This document shows positions 51,872 to 59,909 of a stretch of DNA of 64,000 nt, in pieces (the first letter of the stretch is position 1; each line of letters opens with the position of its first letter). Made by a program: the position numbers and the translations under genes. Under the pieces are notes generated by a model. It did not search any database and had not been told where the DNA came from. It worked only from the letters and a program-made list of their open reading frames with translations. Origin of the DNA: Candidatus Hydrogenedentota bacterium (lineage in GTDB: Bacteria; Hydrogenedentota; Hydrogenedentia; Hydrogenedentales; CAITNO01). The DNA lies in contig JAAYBR010000108.1 in the NCBI GenBank assembly GCA_012730045.1, positions 51,195 through 115,194 on the forward strand, given 5' to 3'.

Positions 51872-53272
51872 ATGGTCTTCACCTCCCACATCTTCCTGTT
51901 CTACTTCCTCCCGGCAGTGCTGGCCGCGTATTACCTGCTGCCCCGGGGACGCAACTTCTTCCTGCTGCTGGCGAGCTATGTCTTCTACGGCTGGTGGAAC
52001 CCGTGGTTCATCCTGCTGATGCTCTTCGCCACGGCGGTGAACTATGCGGGCGGGCTTGTCATCGCCGCGGAGGGCGCGTCCCAACGACGGCGCAAGGCCG
52101 CCCTGACCATTTCGGTGGCCGTGAGCCTGAGCACCCTCGGCTTCTTCAAGTACGCCATGTTCGTCGAAGGCAACGTCAACGCCCTGCTGTCCCTTTTCGG
52201 CGCGTCCGCGCTGCCCCTGCTCCAGATCACGCTGCCCGTGGGCATCTCGTTCTACATCTTCCAGAGCATGACCTACGCCATAGACGTGTACCGGGGCGAC
52301 GCGCCGCCCGCGCGCAGCTTCTTCGACTTCGCGTGCTTCGTTGCCCTGTTCCCGCAGCTCGTGGCCGGCCCCATCGTCCGCTACGGCACCGTGGCGGAGC
52401 AGCTTGTCCGCCGCGACCACACGCTGGAGAAGTTCTCCAGCGGGGTGGCCCTGTTCGTCCTGGGTTTCGCCAAGAAGATACTCCTCGCCAACCTCGCCGG
52501 GGGCGTCGCCGACGAGGTGTTCGCCGCCGCCGCCCCCTGCGCCGCCGACGCGTGGTTCGGCGCGGCGGCCTACGCGTTCCAGATTTACTTCGACTTCTCC
52601 GCCTACTCCGACATGGCCGTCGGCCTCGGCCGCATGATCGGCTTCGAGTTCCCCCGCAACTTCGACGCCCCCTACCGCTCCGCCAGCATCACGGAGTTCT
52701 GGCGGCGCTGGCACATCTCCCTCTCGACCTTCCTGCGCGACTACCTCTACGTGCCCCTCGGCGGCAACCGGCGCGGCGCGCGGCGCACCTACATCAACCT
52801 CGCCATCGTGATGCTCCTCGGCGGCCTGTGGCACGGCGCGAACTGGACCTTTGTCTGCTGGGGCGCGTACCACGGCGCGTGGCTCGCCTTCGAGCGCTGG
52901 CGCGGGAAGGAGAGCGTCTACGCCCGCCTGCCCCACGCCGTCCAGGTGGCGATCACCTTCGTGCTCGTGCTGTTCTCCTGGATACTGTTCCGGTCGGAGA
53001 CCCTGTCGGGGGCGGCGGACTACTTCGCCGCCCTGTTCGGCCTCGCCGAAACCACCCCCGCCTCCGCGCTCCTCGGCGGGATGCTGTACACGCCCGGCAA
53101 CATCGCGCTCCTGGGCGTCTGCGCCTTCCTCGCGCTCCAGCGGCGGCAGGCCTTCGACCTCGCGGAAAAGGTCACCTGGGCGCGCGCCCTGGTCCTCGTC
53201 CCGCTGTTCATCCTGTCCGTCATGGTGATGTTCGAGCAGTCGTTCAACCCGTTCCTGTATTTCCAGTTCTGA
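51872..53272 (+). CDS. MBOAT family O-acyltransferase (AlgI/PatA-like)
   Basis: The 466-residue polytopic membrane protein is an AlgI-like MBOAT: FTSHIFLFYFLPAVLAAYYLLP, the YRSASITEFWRRWHISLSTFLRDYLYVPLGGN block, and catalytic H321 in GGLWHGANWTF. It moves acyl (usually acetyl) groups across the membrane for transfer to exopolysaccharide or peptidoglycan. The partner SGNH protein is the next gene but one unit downstream (139-bp gap containing a repeat). Confidence 0.92.
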   Translation: MVFTSHIFLFYFLPAVLAAYYLLPRGRNFFLLLASYVFYGWWNPWFILLMLFATAVNYAGGLVIAAEGASQRRRKAALTISVAVSLSTLGFFKYAMFVEGNVNALLSLFGASALPLLQITLPVGISFYIFQSMTYAIDVYRGDAPPARSFFDFACFVALFPQLVAGPIVRYGTVAEQLVRRDHTLEKFSSGVALFVLGFAKKILLANLAGGVADEVFAAAAPCAADAWFGAAAYAFQIYFDFSAYSDMAVGLGRMIGFEFPRNFDAPYRSASITEFWRRWHISLSTFLRDYLYVPLGGNRRGARRTYINLAIVMLLGGLWHGANWTFVCWGAYHGAWLAFERWRGKESVYARLPHAVQVAITFVLVLFSWILFRSETLSGAADYFAALFGLAETTPASALLGGMLYTPGNIALLGVCAFLALQRRQAFDLAEKVTWARALVLVPLFILSVMVMFEQSFNPFLYFQF

Positions 53273-53317
53273 CGAAGATCACGCTGGCCGTGGCTCCTTG
53301 CGCGGCACAGCGGACAG

Positions 53318-53363
53318 GGCCGGCGAGACGCCGGCGCTACGTAGCGCCGCCGTCCCGGCGGCC
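53318..53363. repeat. Diverged GGCCGGCGAGACGCCGGCGC palindrome
   Basis: Two 23-bp arms (53318-53340 and 53341-53363) are complementary with three mismatches and no loop. It lies between the MBOAT and AlgJ-like genes of the same operon. Confidence 0.75.
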
Positions 53364-53411
53364 TTGGGTGTCGTAACCCGACGCAATGGCGTTCATAGGA
53401 GGATCCGACCG

Positions 53412-54545
53412 GTGAAGAATCAGGCACACCGCTTTCTCGCCGCCGTCTTCCTGACCCTGATCTTCGGCGTCGGGGTTGTGCAGGCCGCGCTGGACCTGCG
53501 CGGCGGCGGGCGGCCGCGCGCCTTCGACCTGTTCATGCAGCCCCCCACGGAGCAGGCCCTGCGCGCCTATGAGAAGGGGCTGGAGGACGGCTCGTGGTTT
53601 GAACAGCAGGCCCGGCCCCTCATGACCGCCGCGCTCTTCTTCGCCCTGGGCGACGCGGGGGACAACGCGGTCCTCGGCCGCGGCGGCTGGTTCTTCTACC
53701 GCCCCGGCGTCCAGTACCTGACGCGGCCCCTGCCGCGCTTTGACCGCACCGGCGATCCCGTGGACGCCATCACGGCCTTCCGCGACCGCCTCGCCGAACG
53801 CGGCATCCGCCTGCTGGTCGTGCCCGCGCCCAACAAGGAGACGGTCTATCCCGAACGGCTCACGCGCCGCGCGGAGGGTTTGTCCGGCGCGGTGAACGTC
53901 AACACCCGGGAGATTCTGGCGCGGCTGGCGCGCGCGGGCGTGGAGACCGTGGACCTCGCAGCGCTCTACGCCGACGCGCGGCGGACCCAGGGCGACGACC
54001 CGCCCTGGTATCTCCCCCAGGACACCCACTGGTCGCCCCGGGGCGTGGCCCTCGCCGCGCAGGGCGTCGCGGACCGCCTGACCGCCCTCGGCTGGACCGC
54101 GCCCGGCGGCGTGGAATATGCCGTGGAGCCCGCGCCCACCCCGCGCGCGGGCGATGTGCCCCGCATGATGCGCGCGCCGCTGGTCGAGGCGGCCTGCCCG
54201 GCGGAGCCGGTGCCCTGCGAGCGCGTCATGCGCCGCGACACCGGCGAACCCTACGCCGACGACCCCGCGTCCGAGGTTCTTGTCCTCGGCGACAGCTTCC
54301 TGCGCATCTACCAGCGCGACGACCCCGGCGCGGCCGGCTTCACCGCCCACCTCGCCCGCGCCCTCGGCCGCCCCCTGGCCTCCGTCATCAACGACGGCGG
54401 CGCGTCCACCCTCGTCCGCCAGGAGCTCAGCCGCAAACCAGAACTCCTCCGCAACACCAAGGTCGTCGTCTGGGAATTCACCGAGCGCGACATCCGCTAC
54501 GGCATGGAAGGCTGGCAGGACGTCCCCCTCCCGCCCGCAGGCTGA
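53412..54545 (+). CDS. AlgJ/AlgX-like SGNH O-acetyltransferase/acetylesterase
   Basis: The 377-residue protein has an N-terminal helix (FLAAVFLTLIFGVGVVQAAL) and an AlgX/AlgJ-type SGNH domain with the permuted order of that family: D204-T-H206-W before G293-D294-S295. It probably transfers the acetyl groups delivered by the MBOAT onto a periplasmic polysaccharide. It starts with GTG at 53412 after AGGAGG-like GGAGG. Its last twelve codons are nearly duplicated downstream at 55326-55355. Confidence 0.85.
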   Translation: MKNQAHRFLAAVFLTLIFGVGVVQAALDLRGGGRPRAFDLFMQPPTEQALRAYEKGLEDGSWFEQQARPLMTAALFFALGDAGDNAVLGRGGWFFYRPGVQYLTRPLPRFDRTGDPVDAITAFRDRLAERGIRLLVVPAPNKETVYPERLTRRAEGLSGAVNVNTREILARLARAGVETVDLAALYADARRTQGDDPPWYLPQDTHWSPRGVALAAQGVADRLTALGWTAPGGVEYAVEPAPTPRAGDVPRMMRAPLVEAACPAEPVPCERVMRRDTGEPYADDPASEVLVLGDSFLRIYQRDDPGAAGFTAHLARALGRPLASVINDGGASTLVRQELSRKPELLRNTKVVVWEFTERDIRYGMEGWQDVPLPPAG

Positions 54546-54606
54546 CCACAGCGGAAGAGGGCGGGGGGATGAACCCGCCCGCCTTCCTCAAGATGTAGGA
54601 GCCGTC

Positions 54607-55287
54607 ATGAGAAGCGTCTTGGAGATTCTGGAGCGTCTTCACGTCCTGTTGGCCGTTAGGTACTGTTACGACATCTCCCTCTGCGAGGATGCCACAGAGC
54701 GGACACGGGAAAGGGCCCGTCTCCTCTCCTGGGTAAAGGGCAGGGGACTGCTCGCCGCAATGGACGCCGAAGAACTGGAGATCCTGAACGAGAATCCAGA
54801 AAGCCTGACCGGTGACCTGGCCATCAATGCCTCCTGGGCAATAGAGGGTGCCTATCTGTGCGCGTGGACACTGACACTGCATCGCGCGCTGGAATATGAC
54901 GAGTCCATCGAGGATATCTGCGAACTCGCCGCAGCCTCGGGTTTTCTGGAGGAGACGGCCGCCAAGACCGTGCTTCGCGACGAGGAAGAACTGCTGGAGT
55001 GTCAACGGCTGCTCAGGACCTGCCTGTGGCGGTTTCGGGACTACGCTTCGGGACACAAGCACCGCGACCTTATGGATATCGCCGGACGCATGCGGACGGT
55101 AGAGCTTTCCGTGAAAGGACTGCGTCTCATCAACAACGACCTTTCTGTGTGCGGTGAGAGCATTTCGCTCCTGCCGGAACAGGAGTATGACGCCACCCAA
55201 AGCAGCATCCAGGAGCGTTTTCGCGCCATCAACTGGATCCTCGCCGAAGACGGCGAGCGCTATGACGAAGCGGATGTTGACACCTGA
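54607..55287 (+). CDS. DUF4272 domain protein
   Basis: The 226-residue soluble protein matches DUF4272: ERARLLSWVKGRGLLAAMDAEELEIL, INASWAIEGAYLCAWTLTL and the family's terminal RFRAINWIL...YDEADVDT. The function is unknown. AGGAG is six bases before the ATG. Codon choice is visibly less GC-rich than in its neighbours, and the gene is bracketed by two copies of the AlgJ-like 3' end. Both suggest insertion or transfer. Confidence 0.8.
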   Translation: MRSVLEILERLHVLLAVRYCYDISLCEDATERTRERARLLSWVKGRGLLAAMDAEELEILNENPESLTGDLAINASWAIEGAYLCAWTLTLHRALEYDESIEDICELAAASGFLEETAAKTVLRDEEELLECQRLLRTCLWRFRDYASGHKHRDLMDIAGRMRTVELSVKGLRLINNDLSVCGESISLLPEQEYDATQSSIQERFRAINWILAEDGERYDEADVDT

Positions 55288-55313
55288 AGGGCATGCACAG
55301 CGGAAAGCGACCA

Positions 55314-55361
55314 ATGCTAGGCAAGGGCTGGCGGGATGTCCCCCTGCCGCCCGCATTGTGA
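55314..55361 (+). pseudogene. Remnant of an AlgJ-like gene 3' end
   Basis: Bases 55326-55355 match 54510-54539 at 27 of 30 positions and read in frame GWRDVPLPPA followed by a stop, versus GWQDVPLPPAG in the intact gene. No upstream coding part is present. The remnant lies just after the DUF4272 gene. Confidence 0.6.
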
Positions 55362-55392
55362 CACCGTCCAGACACCTCCCCGCCTGAATCCG

Positions 55393-56271
55393 TCAGACAA
55401 GGCTCCTGTAGAAATCCCGAATGGACGCGTCCAGGGGTTGGCTGGGCGTCCACCCCAGGGTCTGGCGGGCTTTCTCGATGCAGACCTCCCAGACGACCTC
55501 GTCGTCGGGATCGGGCATCCCGCTAAACAGGATTTCGGAACGGCTGTCGAGAACGGCGCAACAGCGTTCGGCGAGTTCCCGGTTGGACACGGGGACGCCG
55601 GACGCGATATTGAACAGGCCCCCGGCGCGGGCGGACAGGGCCCGGACCACGGCTTCGGCGATGTCGCGGACGTCCACGTAGTCCTGGCGGCGGGTGCCCC
55701 GTCCGTTGAGGGTCAGCGGGGCGCCCTGGGCGGCGGCGCAGACGAAGCGGGGAAAGAGGGTGTCGCGCCGGAGCCCCGGCCCCACGGGGGAGGTGATCCG
55801 GAAGACGGTGCCCGTCAGGCCGGAGTCCGCATCGAGGACCGCCGCCTCGCCGTCGTATTTGGACTGGGCATAGGCGGTGTCGGGGGCCACCGGGTGGGCC
55901 TCCGTGATGGGCCGCTCCAGGGGCCGGCGGAGCAGGCTCATGCTGGAGAGGAAGAGCATCTGCCTGACGCCGCACTCCCGCGCCAGGGCCACCAACCCGC
56001 GCGTGGCGGCGGTGTTCACGGCGGCGATTTCGTCGTCCGGCGCGGGGGGCAGGGCCGCCGCGCAGTGGACCACGGCGTCACATTCCGCAAGAACGGGCCG
56101 CAGCGTGTCCCCAATCGGCCCGCGCAGATCGGCGCGCACCGGCTGAACGTCGGGGGGAAATCCGGCCAATGGGGAGCGGGACGCGGCGAGGACCGCCATC
56201 CCGGCGGCGTGCAGGGCAAGGACCACGGCCCCGCCGACATGGCCGGACGCGCCCGTGACGAGCACCCTCAC
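55393..56271 (-). CDS. NAD-dependent epimerase/dehydratase (extended SDR)
   Basis: The 292-residue enzyme has the GASGHVGGAVVLAL cofactor motif, VVHCAAALPP, a Y-x3-K catalytic pair in YAQSKYDGE, and QDYVDVRDIAEAVVRAL. These features fit an NDP-sugar epimerase or reductase. The GTG start at 56271 overlaps the ATP-grasp stop (GTGA), so translation is coupled. It is the last gene of the GT2/ATP-grasp/epimerase operon. Confidence 0.85.
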   Translation of the reverse strand: MRVLVTGASGHVGGAVVLALHAAGMAVLAASRSPLAGFPPDVQPVRADLRGPIGDTLRPVLAECDAVVHCAAALPPAPDDEIAAVNTAATRGLVALARECGVRQMLFLSSMSLLRRPLERPITEAHPVAPDTAYAQSKYDGEAAVLDADSGLTGTVFRITSPVGPGLRRDTLFPRFVCAAAQGAPLTLNGRGTRRQDYVDVRDIAEAVVRALSARAGGLFNIASGVPVSNRELAERCCAVLDSRSEILFSGMPDPDDEVVWEVCIEKARQTLGWTPSQPLDASIRDFYRSLV

Positions 56272-57335
56272 CGGGCGGGCCCGAAGGGTTCGGTGAACGC
56301 GCCGGGGCCGTCGTATCCGGCGGTGGTGCCGCGGCCGCGCACATAATCCAACGCCGCCGGGGGCACGTACAGTTCGTTCCAGTAGCGCAGGGCGACGCCC
56401 TCCGTCACGCGCGGCAGGGTCACGTCCTCGCCGAGCAGGTAATGGCGCAGGAAGGCGTCGGCCTCGTTGAAGCCGAAGGCGGCGCGCAGCGGCGTGGTGC
56501 CGGAGAAACGCGCGTTGATCTCGAAGCAGACCGGGCCCCGCTCCGTGAGGCGCAGCTGGATGTTGCAGGGGCCGACGGGCCGGAGGGCGGCGGTGATCGC
56601 CTCGGCGGCGCGGCGCACCGCCGGATGGTTGTCCACCCACGCGCGGTAGGTGGTGCCCGCCAGCAGCTCGCGCCGCATCACAATGGTCCCCGCAAGGGCG
56701 CCGTCCCGCTTGCAGAAGCAGCCGACGGTGTACTCCGCGTCGTCGGGGCGCAGGTACTCCTGGAGCAGGTAGCCCGGCTTGCGGCAGGCGTAGGCGAGGT
56801 CGTCGGCGTCATGCACCAGGAACAGCCCGCGCGCGCCGCCGCCCCGGCGCGGCTTGGCCACCAGGGGCCAGCCCGCCGTCCCGGCGAGCCGCCGGGCCGC
56901 CTCCGCGTCCTCCGAGGGCGCGTGGCGGGGCGCGTCGAACCCGTGCTCCGCCAGCCAGCGGCAGGTGAGCAGCTTGTCCTCGCCGGTCTCGTGGACCTCC
57001 GGCGTGTTCACGGGGCACAGGGCACCGGTCGCCGCCTCCACTTCGGCCCGGTGCGCCACGAGGAAATCAATGATGGGCTCGCAGCCGGACATGAGGACGC
57101 GCACCCCCGCGGCGCGGCAGACCCGCGCGAGTTCGGGGAGGAAGGCGGGGTCGGAGGCCCAGGGAACCACATGCCCCTCGTCCACGGCGTAGAGGCCGGC
57201 CTGGTCGGCGCTGACGTCCGTGCCCAGCACGCGCAGGGGAAGCGCCGACCGGCGCAGGGCCTTGAGGATGCCCTGGCTCACATTGCCGCCGACGGCCAGC
57301 ACGGCCACGGGAATCCGGTCCGTGCCTGCGCTCAT
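56268..57335 (-). CDS. ATP-grasp domain protein (carboxylate-amine ligase-like)
   Basis: The 355-residue protein has an N-terminal pre-ATP-grasp fold (IPVAVLAVGGNVSQGILKAL, the style of PylC/CarB-like proteins) and an ATP-grasp core: WPLVAKPRRGGGARGLFLV, YLLQEYLRPDDAEYTVGCF and the Mg-binding end GPVCFEINARFSGTTPLRAAF. It should ligate an acid to an amine or similar nucleophile with ATP. It overlaps both neighbours by four bases, so its substrate probably belongs to the same pathway as the GT2 and epimerase. Confidence 0.83.
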   Translation of the reverse strand: MSAGTDRIPVAVLAVGGNVSQGILKALRRSALPLRVLGTDVSADQAGLYAVDEGHVVPWASDPAFLPELARVCRAAGVRVLMSGCEPIIDFLVAHRAEVEAATGALCPVNTPEVHETGEDKLLTCRWLAEHGFDAPRHAPSEDAEAARRLAGTAGWPLVAKPRRGGGARGLFLVHDADDLAYACRKPGYLLQEYLRPDDAEYTVGCFCKRDGALAGTIVMRRELLAGTTYRAWVDNHPAVRRAAEAITAALRPVGPCNIQLRLTERGPVCFEINARFSGTTPLRAAFGFNEADAFLRHYLLGEDVTLPRVTEGVALRYWNELYVPPAALDYVRGRGTTAGYDGPGAFTEPFGPAR

Positions 57336-58261
57336 TCCTCCTCTCCGCGGATGATGAAGTAGGGCTTCTTCTGCGTCTCGGCGTAGATGCGGCCGACATA
57401 CTCGCAGAGGGTGCCCAGGGAGAGGAGCTGGACGCCGCACAGCAGGAAGAACAGCGCGATGACGCTCTCGGTGCCGAACTGGTTCCCGTAGACGACGCGG
57501 AAATACAGCACGCGCACAAACATGAAGAAACCGCCCAGGGCCAGGAGGATGCCGAGCAGGCCGATCATGCGCAGGGGGCGCACGGAGATGTTGGTGATGA
57601 GGTCCACCGCCGTCCGCACGAGGTCCGCCAGCTCGTACTTGCTGCGGCCCGCCTTGCGCTCCGCGTGGCGCACGGGGATCTCGGCGATGTTCGTGGTGAC
57701 CGCTGTCATGTCCACGGGCAGGTAGCGGCACCGGTGGTCGAAGGTGAGCATGTGCTCCACCACCTCGCGGCGGAAGCCCTTGAGCGGGCAGCCGTAGTCC
57801 GTGAGGGGCACGCCCGTCTCGTAGGCGATGTACCGGTTCAGCGCCTGGGAAAACAGGCGGCGGAAGAAGGGGTCCTGCCGCCCGGTGCGGCGGCCGCTGA
57901 CGCAGTCCGCGCCCGCCTCCAACTGTTCCACCAGCAGGGGGATGTCCTCCGGGTACACCTGGAGGTCCGCGTCGAGCATGACCAGAAAGCGGCCCCGGGC
58001 GAGGGAAAAGCCCGCATAGAGGGCGGGGCTCTGGCCGAAATTGCGCATGAGCGACGCCACGCGGACGCGCGGGTCGCCGCGGCGCAGCTCCCGCAGCAGC
58101 GCCAGACTCCCGTCCCGGCTGCCGTCGTTCACAAACACCAGCTCATACGGGCGGCCCAGCCCCCCCATCACCGCCGTCAGGCGCTCATGAAGCTCCCGCA
58201 GCGAGGGCTCCTCGTTGTAGACCGGGACGACCACGGAAATCTCGGGAACCGGCGTGTCCAT
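57332..58261 (-). CDS. Glycosyltransferase family 2, DPMS/ArnC-like with two TM helices
   Basis: The 309-residue enzyme has a GT-A domain (ISVVVPVYNEEPSL, FVNDGSRDGS, metal-binding LDADLQVYPED) and two C-terminal helices (RMIGLLGILLALGGFFMFV and VIALFFLLCGVQLLSLGTLC), the layout of polyprenyl-phosphate sugar transferases. It probably loads a sugar onto undecaprenyl phosphate. The ATG at 58261 follows AGGAGAAGG. It begins the coupled three-gene operon. Confidence 0.9.
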   Translation of the reverse strand: MDTPVPEISVVVPVYNEEPSLRELHERLTAVMGGLGRPYELVFVNDGSRDGSLALLRELRRGDPRVRVASLMRNFGQSPALYAGFSLARGRFLVMLDADLQVYPEDIPLLVEQLEAGADCVSGRRTGRQDPFFRRLFSQALNRYIAYETGVPLTDYGCPLKGFRREVVEHMLTFDHRCRYLPVDMTAVTTNIAEIPVRHAERKAGRSKYELADLVRTAVDLITNISVRPLRMIGLLGILLALGGFFMFVRVLYFRVVYGNQFGTESVIALFFLLCGVQLLSLGTLCEYVGRIYAETQKKPYFIIRGEEE

Positions 58262-58413
58262 ACCTTCTCCTGCGCGTTGCGCCACAGTATAAGCCAGCCG
58301 CCGCGGGGGTGCAACAGCCGGGTCGGCGGTGACCGCCGGATTCGGCGTGTGGTATCATTGGAGCCTGACGCGCCGCGCCGCGCGCGCGGCCGCCTTCCGG
58401 AGACCTCCCCCCC

Positions 58414-59802
58414 ATGAGCCACACCCTGCCCCCCCTTGCCGACGAACCCCGCTGGACCGGGGTCCGCGAGGTCATGGGCATGTCCGGACCGATCATTCTG
58501 GGGTCGCTGTCGTACACCGTCATGGGCTTCGCCGACCGCGTCATGGTGGGGCGGCTGGGCGAGAATGCCCTGGCCGCCGTGCTCTCGGCGGACATCGCGT
58601 CGTTCTCCCTGAGCACGCTGTTCATGGGCGTCACCGCCGTGGTCAGCACCTTCGCCGCCCAGTGCTACGGCCGCGGCGACCCGCGCCAGTGCTCGCTCTA
58701 CTGCTGGCAGGGGCTCTATGTCTCGCTGCTGGGCGTGCTTTTCGGCGCCGTGCTCTACCCGTTGTCCGGGCCGCTCTTCGGGCTCATGAAGCACACCCCC
58801 GAGGTGACGGCGCTGGAACTCTCCTATTTCCGCATTCGCCTGCTGGGGTACTATTTCGTCGCCGCCATGTCGGGGTTTTCGGGCTTCTTCCAGGGGGTGA
58901 ACCGCCCGGGCATCCCCACCTGGGCCGCCATCGCCGGAAACGGGGTCAATCTGGGCCTGAACTATCTGTTGATTTACGGGAATTTCGGGTTTCCGCGCAT
59001 GGGCATTTCGGGGGCGGCCCTCGCCACGGTCATCGGCATGGCCGTGCAGACCCTCATCCTCTTCGGCGTCTTTGTGTCGCCGCGCATGGACCGCCTCTAT
59101 GCCACCCGCGCCAGCTGGCGGCCCGACATCGTCCGCATGCGCGAGCTCATTGGCATCGGCATTCCCTCCGCCCTCAGCATGTTCCTCGACGTGGCCAACG
59201 CCTGGATCTTTGTCTCCTTCATCATCGGCCGCTTCGGCCCCGTGCAGATGGCCGCCAACACCGTCGCCCTCAGTTTCAACCATATCTGCTTCATGCCCGT
59301 CATCGGCCTGAACCAGGGCATCGCCGCCATCGTCGGCCAGTGGATCGGCCGCGGCGACCCCGCCCGCGCCAAGGCCCGCACCTACACCGCCCTCCGCCTC
59401 GCCATGGGCTACATGGTGGTCATGGGCTGCGTCTTCGCCGTCTTCGGCGGCTTCCTCATCCGCAGGGTCTTTGACCCCGAAAGCGCCGAAATCGTCCGGC
59501 TCGGCCACCGCCTCCTCATCCTCGCCGCCCTCTTCCAGGCCTTCGACGCCGTCAACATCACCTGCATGGGCGCCCTGCGCGGCGCCGGGGACACCCGCTG
59601 GATCATGTGGATGACCATCTTCATGTCCTATGGCTTCAGCCTGCCCCTCTCCGTCTTCTTCGCCTTCGGCCTCGGCCTCGAGACCTACGGCGCCTGGATC
59701 GGCGCCACCATCTTCATCATGACCCTCAGCGGCGTCCTCTTCCTCCGCTTCCACGGCGAGAAATGGCGCAACATCCAGATTTTCACCGCCCCAAGCGCCT
59801 GA
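58414..59802 (+). CDS. MATE family multidrug/metabolite exporter
   Basis: The 462-residue protein has twelve predicted helices in two MatE repeats. The first repeat opens MSGPIILGSLSYTVMGFADRVMVGRLGENALAAV and the second GIGIPSALSMFLDVANAWIFVSFI. These transporters exchange Na+ or H+ for cationic drugs or metabolites; the substrate is unknown. It is divergent from the GT2 operon, with about 150 bp between starts. Confidence 0.92.
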   Translation: MSHTLPPLADEPRWTGVREVMGMSGPIILGSLSYTVMGFADRVMVGRLGENALAAVLSADIASFSLSTLFMGVTAVVSTFAAQCYGRGDPRQCSLYCWQGLYVSLLGVLFGAVLYPLSGPLFGLMKHTPEVTALELSYFRIRLLGYYFVAAMSGFSGFFQGVNRPGIPTWAAIAGNGVNLGLNYLLIYGNFGFPRMGISGAALATVIGMAVQTLILFGVFVSPRMDRLYATRASWRPDIVRMRELIGIGIPSALSMFLDVANAWIFVSFIIGRFGPVQMAANTVALSFNHICFMPVIGLNQGIAAIVGQWIGRGDPARAKARTYTALRLAMGYMVVMGCVFAVFGGFLIRRVFDPESAEIVRLGHRLLILAALFQAFDAVNITCMGALRGAGDTRWIMWMTIFMSYGFSLPLSVFFAFGLGLETYGAWIGATIFIMTLSGVLFLRFHGEKWRNIQIFTAPSA

Positions 59803-59824
59803 GCGCCCCTCCCAGACGGGCGTG

Positions 59825-59903
59825 AAGACAAGGCAGGCGGGACGCCTGCGCTACGGGCCGTCGCCCCTCTTCCGTAGCGCAGGCGTCCCGCCTGCCTTGT
59901 CTT
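59825..59903. repeat. GGCAGGCGGGACGCCTGCGC palindrome, copy 2 (perfect)
   Basis: Arms of 32 bp (59825-59856 and 59872-59903) are exact complements around a 15-bp loop. The element lies between the convergent MATE and GH9 genes, where it may terminate transcription from both sides. Confidence 0.93.
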
Positions 59904-59909
59904 ATGCTT

